Origin: Tamarix chinensis
Lineage: Eukaryota; Streptophyta; Magnoliopsida; Caryophyllales; Tamaricaceae
Length of the DNA: 64,000 nucleotides
Direction of reading: 5' to 3'
Assembly: GCA_030549775.1 (NCBI GenBank)
Contig: CM060180.1
Location: 89,443,172 to 89,507,171 of the forward strand
In this document: in pieces, positions 37,401 to 49,500 of the stretch
Numbering within the stretch: position 1 is the stretch's first letter
Layout: the number at the start of each line of letters is the position of its first letter
Notes under the pieces: generated by a model
The model's database searches: none
What the model was told of the DNA's origin: nothing
The model's input: only the letters and a program-made list of their open reading frames with translations
Position numbers and translations under genes: made by a program

Positions 37401-40400
37401 CAAGACCATAGGATAGATACAGAAAACATACAGTTACAACAAAAAAGGCCCAAGGAAACCATATATAACACTTCACATTTTTGCACCTGTTGGGTCTGCA
37501 CATAAATGAAATTAATAATTGGATAAGATGCACACACTATGAAGGCATTTGATAAACAGAGAAAGATAAAATTGAAGATCCCTATGAAACTATGCGACCT
37601 TGAGAAGCCCACATAATTGAAGTTCCTTCCAAGTTTTTTGTTTCTTAGTTTGTCATGACTTATCCCCTTTCAGAACTCAATAATACAATGACAATGTTGG
37701 ACCTAGGAAAGGCAACCATATAACAGCTCATTATTTTGCATGACTGAAAGTCTGTCCTCTAATAGTATGGAACTGTTTAAAAGGGCTCAAGGTGCACAGA
37801 TAGGAAAAATCAATCAATGATATAAATGAGGTACATGGATACATATTTTAGAATATAGCATTAATATATATGATAAGCTTTAGATAAATAAGCTATAAAA
37901 TCACCCAACTTTTCATAAAAAGAACGTCAGTGATACACAGATAGGAAAAAGATGGCTACATCTGGATAATTTAACAGTTATACACAGTTTTAAAAATCAG
38001 ACCACACTAGTTGGTCCGACCGGTGAACCATCAAACTGGTCATGTCACCGGTCAGATTCCACATATCGGTCATCAAGAGCCCAAAACTAGCCAAGGACCT
38101 GTGCACCGGTCAAAAAATCAATCAAGAACTGATCAGATTCATATATAGTTTAATTTTCTATATATTTTACATTTTTGGCTTGTCTGACCGTTAATCAGTG
38201 TACTATACCAGTTCGATGACCAATCCAGATTTTAAAACTATGGTTATACTCGAAGAAAAGATAAATTCAGTGCATGTCTACATTGCCCTATACAGGTGTT
38301 ATTTTTAGAGCTCAAAGTCAAAATTGAAAAATATAAATAAAAAATACCAGCAACTTGCTAATGTAAAAATACTGGATGAAAGGACAATTGAATATTAAAA
38401 GAAAAAGGGGAAATAGGGTACATGCATTACAAGCCCAAAAAACAGAAAAATAGCAGTAGCACAGGGCACAGAGAGGGGAGAGAAAAAAATTGGAGCAACA
38501 AACAGCAGCACACAGCAGCAGAGAGGAGAGATACAACAACAATATCCCAGTACACAGTAACAAAGAGGAGAGAAAAAGAGAAAGAACACAGACACAAGAA
38601 TTCCACGACAAAAAAGAGTGCTAAGAAAAAGAGAGGCAGTAAAATATGAGGACTTCAGAGCTTCATTTCATCACAACCTTTGATCTTTTCCATAACGTTT
38701 TTCTTTTCCTCTTACTCCCTCTGCTTTTTTAACAATTTATTCCATTTCTTCTCTTTTCAGTATACTAGAGAAGGCATGCACCTGTGATTCCAAAACCTCT
38801 AACGCCTTCGTTATTGAAGCCTTAAGCCCAGTGCCTTTTCGAACACTCATAAAGTGTTAGTTTACTCAATGTTTGAAAAGGCATGCCTCTAAGGCGCTAA
38901 GGTACAAGGGTTTGGGGAATTTATTATCCTAGGTGAGGCAACATTGGCAAGACACATAAGGCACGCAAGGCTCTAGGGCACATGCTTTACTAATAATTAG
39001 CTGCTTTGAGGTTATGATTTCATTCAAAAATGTATGCAACCAATTAGGAAGGAAATGGAGGATGGAAAAAAGGTCATAGGAAAACCAATAGATGTAATTT
39101 TAAATAAGAAAGGAAAGAAATGCATCTAGGGTAGAGATATAAGCTCTATTTTGGGCTTTATCTTCATAAATACAATAAATAAATCTTATGTTGTAAAAGA
39201 AAAGGGGAGGAAAGGGGGTCCTGGGAAGACCAGTAAACATGATTTTAAAAAGAAAAGATTATATATTTTGGAAATATCAAAAGTCATACTAAACTAGTAA
39301 TACTTACTTTACCTAGGCGCATGCCTTCGTCTTGCGCCTAACGCCTAGGACCTCTATCACCCAACATGGGGTTTAGTGCCAGTGCTAGGTCATAGAATGG
39401 CATAAATGCACAAAAGTAGCATAAAAAACATAAAATTCGGATGATTTAATTAACAAACTACATAAATAGGTTTGACATCATCCTTTGAGAAAGGAATGAA
39501 TAGAGACAAAGAAAACGGACACAGCAATATGGATCAAGTATATTCAGCTATGAACATAAAACAATGTATGGCTAGTTGGCCACATAGTCATCAAAGATCG
39601 ATAAGGAGGATTACAGAAAGAAGTTTAATTCAACCATTGTGAAGAACAAATTAGAGAGAAAAGCGTTTCTTTACCACAATACACAGAATTCAATGTTTTC
39701 TTAATTATCTAGTAATATCCTTTTTCAGGGAATATCTTATCCACTCCTTTGTTAACTTGTTCTGGTTAAGAATTATTTTCAATCAACAAAAGAAAGAGGA
39801 TAAAATAAACTCAAGCATTCAGTCATTCACATTCACAAACTTGGTCATTCAGGCCAACTCATATTATGCAGAAATGCCCAGGTAACAAGCATGTAACTCA
39901 TATGGCATCATGATATTTTAGCTTACCAAAACTGGCAGGGAAGGAGAATGGACTACAGTAACTGGTGTCACTGTTAGAAGAGACTATATGTAAACTTTTT
40001 ATGACATCCTTGGAAACTTAGCCAAATTGCAACTTGTGCTAAATTTGCAAGAACTAAAGCTCAGGGCGTCAATAACACAACCAACATAAAAACTACCTTG
40101 AAAGTAGAAAAAAGGGGTTGTGTTTCGGGTTACCTTTGGTGATGGATATTAGCAGGACTGACCCATTCTTCTTCGTACATAGCAACCCGAAGTATCTGAA
40201 TGTCTGAACCTCCATTACTGAATTCAATAGTATGTATAACCCGCAGCCTTTTGTGGCATCCTTTAACCAAACACTACGAAAGGAAAGCATGAGTCACCTT
40301 AGTGCTTCAGCAGTAATTAGCAATAAAGCAGTTTGAAAGCTAGCAGAAATCAGACATCTACGAAGAAATTAGAACATAATATCACCCTGGATATGTATGT

Positions 40401-43400
40401 AAAGATCAGTGTTTGGTGCTTTTTTGGTGCTAGGCGAGGCAATGTGAGTGGGGCGCATGTAAGGCGGCTGAGGCGCACAAGCTCACAGGCGCAGAGGCAT
40501 GCGCCTTTGAGCAAAATATCCTTTCAGCAGAAAAAATCACACATGGTGCTAAGGAATTAGGTAGGGATGTAAACGGGGCGGGTATTACCCGAAATCCGAC
40601 GGATTTTATCCGGCGGATAGTTAAACGGATATGGATAAACGGATATGGATACGGATATGGAGGATAGAAAAAAATACCCGTCGGGTTCGGATACGGATAC
40701 GGGTATGGGATATCCATACCCGTACCCGTAACCATACCCGTATCCATATCCGTACCCGTTTACCCGATATATAATTACCCTTTTATCCTTAATTTTAAAA
40801 TAAATATAGTATAAATTAAGGTTAAAATTGTCATTTGGCTTAACTATAAATGGGTTTATTCGTCGGGTAATGGATTTATCCGTTGGACAATATCCATTAA
40901 CGGGTAAACGGATAATCCGTCGGGTAATGGATATCCGACGGATACGGATACGGATATATCAACGGATATCCGTTCGGGTACGGGTACGGATTTTCTTATC
41001 GGGTACGGATACGGGTATGGTATACCCGACCCGAACCCGCCCCGTTTACATCCCTAGAATTAGGCGAAATGAGTAGAAATTGTTTGGAAAACAGGAAGCC
41101 TATTTATAGTTTTGATTGGGGAGAGCAATATTGTTTTGGATATATCGTGCAGGGACTTGGGGGAGAGGAGTGGACATTTTTTGGAAAAGGGTAAGCCTAT
41201 TATAGTTTTGATTGGGGAGAGCAATAGTTGTTTTGGAAAAGATGCACATTCTACAATCAACAAGGCTGCAAGCCTAAAAGCAAAGTCAGGGTCATCAGGT
41301 AAATATAAAACAGAGTAAAATTCATTTTTTTAAACACATAGGTAGTATTAAACTCATATAAAAGAAGAAATAGAGTCAGGGATAAAGAGACAGACCGTAG
41401 AGAACTAAGAACCAGAGACAACAAGAAGAAGTGGTCTACAGTCCACACTATCCGCTAGCATTGGTAGTATTAAACTCGTAGGTTGTTATTTTTCTAAGTA
41501 TTTTCTTGTTATGATATACTTTTTTTTCTGAAAACTTAGTCATTTAATCATTTTTTTTAGCTTTGAGTAATTTTGATGCCTCACATCGCCTAGGCGCACG
41601 CCTTCGCCTTGCGCCTAATGCCTAGACTCCAGGACCCCTATCGCCTAGATGTGCCTTAGGCGTTTTCAAACACTGATATAGATGAAAAGTCATGCTAGAA
41701 ATCATCTAGGCAAACAAATCCTCACAGAAGATGCTTCAAACTCTCACTTATACTTGGCCACATATGTCAACCACAAAATTTTGGACACTACATAAATACT
41801 TATAGATGACCAGAAATATACATATCCAAAATCACAGGAGTATCAAATTTCACGCCCAGCTTGTGTTCATTTCTCATAGTAATGCAACTACCACCTTCAC
41901 CCTTAAACACTAGTGAAAATATATGCTGGGCTCAAGAATTGATAAGGCAATACTCCTCCAAACATCTCTCACTTCCTTGCAAGCTTAAGGTAGGCATACA
42001 GAACGCCTGTGACCCAGTTACTTGGCAGTTCTTACAACAAATTATTCATGGGTTTGGATTTACCCTACCTTTTGTCAAGATACTAGTTGTATGTGTGTAC
42101 ACTGTTTCCTATTCCCTATCTTTGAATGGAGATTTGACTATGCCTTTTGTTACAAAAATAAGTTTGAGACAGGGAGATCCATTGTCTCCTTATCTTTTTG
42201 TGCTGGTCATTGAATATCTTAGTCAACATTCAAGTTTCCTTTGGGACAAAAAATATTTCTATCGACATCCTGAGGATCATCAATCTATGTTTTACAGATC
42301 ACCTCCTGCATTTTTGTAGGGAAGATATGAAATCCTAGCGCCTTCTTATGAATGCAATGAATAACTTCTCTCGGCTTTCAAGGTTGTATATGAACCCAAG
42401 GAAATGTACATTTTGCCTTGGAGGGGTCCATGAGATACTGAACGAACTAATGCTAAAGATCTTAAGCTTTACTGAGGGATCTTTTCCCATCTCTTATGTG
42501 GGTGTCCCTCTTACGTCACCTAAAATTACAGCATCTCATATGCAAACAATGACTGTCAAGATCACTTCCCAGATGCGAAGCTGTTCTACAAGATTCTCAT
42601 CCTATGCAGGGAGAGCTCAACTTACTCAATTTGTTATCTGTGGGATACAACAGCACTGGAGCCAAGTGTTCTTGCTACAGCACAAGGTGATAGACAAGAA
42701 TATATGGTGTTTTTTTATGGACAGGCAATATTAACCTGAGCCACAGAGCTTTAGTCGTATGGCAACAGTTTTGCTCCTGCAAAGAAGGAGTTTTAGGCTT
42801 GCTGGATCTCCAATTGTGGAGCAGCATAACTATAGGCAAGCTGCCCATGGAATGTTCATAGAAAGAAGCATTCCTTGTGCATTAAATGGGTACATGGTGT
42901 TTATCTAAAAGGGGCATCAGTGTGGTCCTACCAGCCAACAGCTTGTTGCTCACGGTCTTTCAAGAGGATTCTTTCAACCAGGAAAGTCATGTATCCATAA
43001 GGAAGTCTCCTCATGGATGCCTGTGGAAATCCAAGAGTCATACAGTATCAGCTCATTCTATCATAAGGTGAGGCAGCATGGTTCCAAAAGGTGATGGACT
43101 AGACTAGCTTGGTGTCAAGTAGCAGTACCTAGACACAAGTGTTTTCTGTGGTTGACAGTGCAACATAGACTTCTTACCAGAGACCAATTGCAAAAGATGG
43201 AGATAAAGGAGGCACCTGGTGTGCTCTCTTCAATGGGCATGATGAAACCGCTTGACATATCTTCATGGAGTGTGAGTACACAAGGCAGATATGGAGTAAT
43301 ATTTTAGACAGGCATTTGGCAGATGGGACTCCATCTGTGCATGGGAGGAAGAACAGAAGATACTCGTAAAGAGAACCAAGCAAACAAAGAAGAAGACACA

Positions 43401-46400
43401 GGTACTATGTGCTTTATATGCCTCCTTAGTAGCCCAAATTCAGTACAAGTGCGGGAAAAAAAAATCCACAACAAAGCTGCGGGAAATGGTATTTTATTGA
43501 AACAAGTGGTAATAGATGTGGCTTTCCTCTATAATCATTCATCTAGACGACCCCACTATTAGGACATAGTTGGTCTACTTGACTAGTTGACCCTATTACT
43601 TTTGACATGAGAGTTTAAATGTGAAGCTTAAAAACTTTACTTATCAAGAAAAAAATATATAAATAAATAAATAAAGCTCAGAATTACGACAAAAGCAGAG
43701 AAGCCAACGCTAAGCCCAACTACTACGGAGTATTGACTGCCTTTTTTTCCGTAGGTTTAGAGATTATCATCCAACAACTTATGACCACACTTGTCATATT
43801 TTCCAATAGCACTGATATAAATGGATTAATTAAGACTGACCAAGCACACTCAACAAGTTGAAGACACAAATGATCATGTGTTCTAATTTTAGGTTATAAA
43901 GTGAACAAGTACAATCCTCAAACTTCTTTAGCTTCATGAGAAACATGGCTGCAGCAAAACTCCATAAATTCCATGCTGACACAGGATTGCTTCAAGAGTT
44001 ATCAAACTATATACTCCCTCTATTTCATAATGACAGGCCCATAGTCCTTTCATTTTTATTTCATAATATAAGTCCTCTTACAAGATCAAATATAAACTTA
44101 TTGTTATATTTCCTAATTTACCCTCTTCCATATATCATTAATATATCACATAACAATAAATTTGTTCAAGTTCCAATGCGGACATTTTAGTCAATTTGTG
44201 TGTCATTTATTCTAAACTTTAATTTTAATACTTCTTAGTAGGTGTGTTAAAAAACTGTAAGCCCTCTACTATAAAACAAAAGGAGTATATACCAAGTCAA
44301 ATAATATCTCGGTTCAAGAGTACGATGCACTTACTTGTTCAAATTGGTATGTCGAGGAAAGATAATAATTAGAGTCGTCTATTTCGCCAACAGGAATTTC
44401 AACAGGTCCTCGTGAATATGATCCATCCTACTAAGCATAAAAAATAGTATGTTAACACTATTGTAGGCATTACTGAAAATGATGGTTGCTTCCAAAATTC
44501 CATTTCAAACAAAAAAACAAATAGGATTTGCACTATCAGGTGAAATTCATTCTGGAAAAATTGTGGATCACCAATTTCAAGCTTACAACCATGTAACAAA
44601 ATTTATCCAGTGATAAAAGTTAAGTGTAGATCAAACGAACAAATAAATCACAAAACCATGGTCTACCTAACATGAACAAGATTATCAAACCAAAATTAAC
44701 ATAACAGACACAATCCTATGGAATCTTAGAAGGAAGATACTGATCAAATATGATGTCGCTCAAATAGAATTATTGAACAAAATGAAATTAAACCAACAAT
44801 GATGGCAACATGTAGCCAATTCCACCTAGAAGGAAAATATCTATTCTGATAATTTACTACGTGAGTGAGAGCACCTGCCTAATACAAATCAATCACCTGA
44901 TCCCACTAAGGCTCCATTTGGTAAATAACATTCTAAAATAAATAAGAAATAAAATGATGTATAATGTCATTTTAGGATATGTAATTCAATTTTTTTAAGT
45001 TTGTTTGAAGATATTTTATACTAAATTGTGATACCAAATAAAGCTAGACTTGATCTTTTGCATAAAAATAAAATAAAAACACAAAAATGTCACATCAAAA
45101 AGTAATAACTTGCAAGCAATTTGTTTACCAAATTAGACTTGAGCACTTGAGTGGTGTAAGCCCCATGAGTACTTTGTCACCATTGCTTTCTAACAAAAGC
45201 CAATCACCCATGGTTGTATTGTATGTCATTGAAATTTCTCCAAAAGGTTAGACACATTATTTTCAACCATCCCTTTTAGGAGTTTCTAATAATTCCACCT
45301 TCTAGTGCTTCTATAGGTTGTATTTTGATAAGATGAAAACATCTTACATGGTTCTCCTACACAGCGTCACTTGAAGGATATCCTTCCAATTACATGGTCT
45401 CAATATGACCACATATCCATCATACCATTCTCATTTCTTCTATACTCTTTTCCAATACATAATGATATTCAATACTCTTTTCCAATCCATAATGATATTC
45501 AATAACACAACATTTTACATCATAATGTATAGAAAAAAATTCCTCTAATTTAAGTGGTAATTTTCCCTATGGACTTTTTCGTGCGAAATTAACATACCTC
45601 GCATTTCATTTCCATGATAGATAGAAGATTCTAGCATTTTGGAACTTGTCTCCCATAAATCCTCACCCTTAGTCTATTATTCTTACTATGTTAGACTTGA
45701 ACACCATACACTATATTTTAGACCTAAACCAAAAACCCTTTGGTTCCAGAGCATTCCCATAGAAAACATGCTTAAAACATATTAATGAGAGCTGATTAGA
45801 ACTTTCTAGATTCATTGATACATACATCAATTAGACACATTGTAGCATAAGGTTTGTGCATTCCTTAATAATAAGGTCCATGCATTGATTAGTATGAAGG
45901 TTCGTGCATGCTATTATTTCAGGTTTTTTATTTATTACATACATGTATCTTATTTACTATTGACATGAATTAATTTATTAAGTACATGTATATTATTTAC
46001 TATCTACATGAAAGCCTATATTCATAGAGCTGGCCAAATCTAACCTAACCTGAAATAACTACAGAAACTATTCAAACCATTTGAAAAATTATCTGGTTTC
46101 GACCCAAAATTCTATAACTTGAAACATATCCGATCTAATTCCATGCTTATACAGAAACCAATTTGACCTGAAAAATTATGAACCCAAAACCAATCCGATC
46201 CAACTAGACACTTACCTCTTATCTGATAGATAATATAAATCTGAAACCAATGACTATCTGAGAACAAATAATAAACTGAAATATAGTATTATTATTGTTA
46301 TTACTTAATACTATTGCTATTACTAATACTATAATTATTATTATTATTATTATTATTATTATAAGTGTTATTATTATTATTAGCAGCAGCAGTAGTAATA

Positions 46401-46463
46401 GAAGTAGTGTAAATACTATTATCACTAATATTACTATTGTTTTTGTTACTATTATTATATTGC

Positions 46464-46523
<60 letters not shown>

Positions 46524-49500
46524 CATCATTATTACTACTACTATTATTATGTTTTTTCATTACTACTATCACTATAATAATTATTGTTAAAAGTATAATT
46601 ATTATTATTATTATCATTAAGATTGTTATTATCACTAATATTATAACAAATATTATTATTAACTCAATCAATTAATTACTGGTAATGTCTTATTATTAGT
46701 AGTAGTAGTAGTAGTAGTAGTATTCATGATCATCAATGTTTCCGATTTAAAAGTAGATGAACATTTTTTTCTAATATTAAAATCAATTCTGTTATATGAA
46801 TAAATGAAAACATTATCTCAATTTTATATGGAGAATGTGTTTCTCCACTGAAAACTATTGATGAAAAATAGTTTCACATTCTCCATTATTAACTCGAAAA
46901 GATATAATTCCATTAAAATCAAATAATTCAACATGATTAAATTAAAAAATAATCAAACTCAAATCTACTAAAAAGAAGAAGATAAAATAATCTAACATAA
47001 CATAAAGGCAAAATTGCCGAACTTGATCATCTTTTGAACTACTAAATAAACTTCTTCACTTGAATATGAATAGAACAGGAAATGAATGAATAATAAAATA
47101 ATCCAAACTTATTCAAACCCAAATCCAAAAGATAATATGACTCAAATCTAAATGACCTGAACCTAACCCAAATCCGATCCTAAAGGCAGAATTATCTAAC
47201 TTATCTGAGCAGAAAATCATCCAACCACGACCTTAACCCGACCCAAAATGAGTTAGTCGAATGATCCAAAATGACCCAAACCCGAGACGACTTAAGGCTG
47301 ACCTAAACATCAATCCAAGAAGATAAATTACTTGAGTCAACCCGAAACCAAACTAACCCAAGCCCAAATTCACCCAACCCACCCAATTGCTAGCTCTATA
47401 TTCATACATGGTAGTATCAAGGTGTTAGTATTAAGGTGAATGCTGACATGAAAAGTATATGGTAGATGTACGAGTATAAGGATGAAAAAGATAATTGATT
47501 TATGTAGGAGAGAATGAATATGATGATGCTCTAATAATGGTCAACTATGAGGATGATGATGTTGATGGGTAAATAGAGCAATAATGGTGATGTAATGTGA
47601 GAAGATGATAGAGAGATATTGGGGCAAGGCTTGATATAGTGAGCAAGTGACCATGTATAAGAAATTAGAAGCATCAAATGGTAACCCAAATATTCAATAT
47701 AGCAACAGAGGATATTTCCCGATACAATAAGACCTAAAACTTAGAGACATGTAGCCTAATTATTTCCGAATAATAAAACTAAGGTCTTATTTGATTAGCG
47801 CTAATCTGATTAATGTTGATGAGAATTAACATAACTTATTATTATTATTATTATATTAATAATTATTATTAAAATAATAATAATAATGATGATAATTAGT
47901 ACTATTATAATTAATTATATTGATAATATTGATTCTAATTAATAATATTGTAATTATTACTTTAGTTTATGGTAATATTTATATTATTATTATATTTATG
48001 TAAATAGTAATTATTATATTTAATATAACATTTATATAAATATTATTATATTATTCATCATAATAATTTATTATAAATATAAATATCATAATAATAATAA
48101 TAATAATATAGCAATAAATGTAATAATTACTATTGTTTTTTATTATTGTAATAATTATTATTATTTTCAAAACATTTCTATTATAATAAATAATAATAAC
48201 TGCAATTATAGTAATACTTATTACTCCAATTTTAATTAGAATACTTACTGTTATTACAAATAATTAATTATAATAATTACAATCAATATTAATTATAGTA
48301 ATTATAAAGTTTATAAATAATAATAACTATAGTAAGTATAATACTTATAATTAATAAGAATTGTAGTAATTACAATAATTATGATTATTATTACTATAGC
48401 GATAATAATTATAATAATAAGATCTAATGATAATAACATTATTTATGGTAATGATAACAATAATAGTATTTATTTATTATTATTTATATTAATCATAATA
48501 TTAAATAAAATTATTAAATAATGAATATTGATATTAATATATTAACAATAACATAAATAATAATATTAATTATATTGATATAATAATTGAATGATAATTT
48601 TAACTAATAATTTTAATTAAATATAATAATTGAATAACAAATATTGATATAATAATAAGAAGTTACAATATCTAACCTAATTGGTTAATGGTCATTGGCG
48701 ATTGGTGTTAATCTAATGGGAAAATAAGGTGAGGAAAACATGCCCTTACACACTCAGGCTCAGGAAAATTTTAACAATTCAATGGAGCAAAAAACAATCT
48801 ATCATACTAAATCATATCTATAATAATATAATCCTAAATACGTCTTACCAAAGAAGGATATAAAGAACCTTACCTACAAGGTTATGTGATCCAATGGACC
48901 TCAACCGAATTAGGTGCCTTCAAAGCAAACTAAAGCAACAAGCTTATCTTTCAAAAGGATTTGGGAAACACTGGATAAGGACGACTTGAAGCTAACTTCC
49001 ATCTAATAGTATCACATACTTTTCTTCAATTGCTAACTTTCAAAAAAAGTTATAAGCTATGTGGTCAATAGATGCCTTATGCATAAGAAGAATGATCATA
49101 TATTGCCAGGAATTTTTGTAGACATGGTGTAACACATGTTGGGAGTCTACCAAACATGCACAGAATGGTAACTCGGGATTTCATTGATTGGAAACGGTGG
49201 CTTAGAAAGGCAGTTGTGGGAAAAGTGTCCACCTTTCCACTACCTTTGTTTTGAGCAACTCTACGGGTTAAGGATGTTTCAAGATAAAGAAACATTTATA
49301 CAAGTTCTCAATGATTGATGCTTCAAAAACCATTTCCATAGGACGAATCAAAGGGGTATTATTTTAGTGTAAACATTATGAATTTGTAGATTATCCACAT
49401 ACTCAATGGTCGGATCACTACGCCCTAACCTTTTTGCACGTGATGGATGCCATAACTACACGAAAGAATAACAAAACTTTGTTTACTTTTTTCTTTATCA

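Larger units (their letters stand above)
34430..40133 (-). other. Intron 4 (5704 bp)
   Basis: Donor GTAACC, acceptor TGTAACAG. It contains a 176-bp tandem duplication (36781-37132), a 258 bp hAT MITE (37985-38242) and a truncated GGCG-rich hAT-like fragment (about 38,868-39,370). No coding region was recognised. Confidence 0.7.
40407..41675. mobile_element. hAT-like element with GGCG-rich ends, carrying a nested MITE
   Basis: Ends 'cagtgtttg' and 'caaacactg' form inverted repeats, with subterminal GGCG/CGCC-rich repeats on both sides ('gctaggcgaggc', 'cgcctaggcgcacgcc'). The flanking 8 bases GTAAAGAT and ATATAGAT agree at 6 of 8, a decayed duplication. Without the 495 bp insertion plus one 8-bp copy it would be about 766 bp. 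It lies in intron 3, just upstream of exon 4. Confidence 0.6.
40274..44334 (-). other. Intron 3 (4061 bp)
   Basis: Donor GTAAGT, acceptor TTCGTAG. It contains a nested pair of hAT-type elements (40407-41675 with 40562-41056 inside), a truncated LINE on the opposite strand (about 41,900-43,676) and a Stowaway-like MITE (44012-44287) only ~50 bases from exon 3. Confidence 0.75.
46026..47397. mobile_element. 1372 bp hAT-type non-autonomous element in intron 2
   Basis: Ends 'agagctggccaaatct' and 'acccaattgctagctct' form imperfect inverted repeats (AGAGCTRGC...). The perfect 8-bp duplication ATATTCAT supports hAT transposition. Subterminal AACCC/GACCCAAA-rich stretches occur on both sides. The centre has expanded into ATT and related microsatellites (46,285-46,725) and holds a 57-base foldback (46829-46885). 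No transposase. Confidence 0.78.

Noticed and set aside
40430..41076. P-Y-P-Y and I-R-R-I repeat proteins on both strands
   Set aside because: Artefacts of CGGATA/CGGGTA units inside a hAT-type MITE with perfect target duplications.
46219..46675. Poly-Ile/poly-Asn/poly-Leu open frames on both strands
   Set aside because: Trinucleotide microsatellite; open in several frames because ATT/AAT arrays contain no stop.
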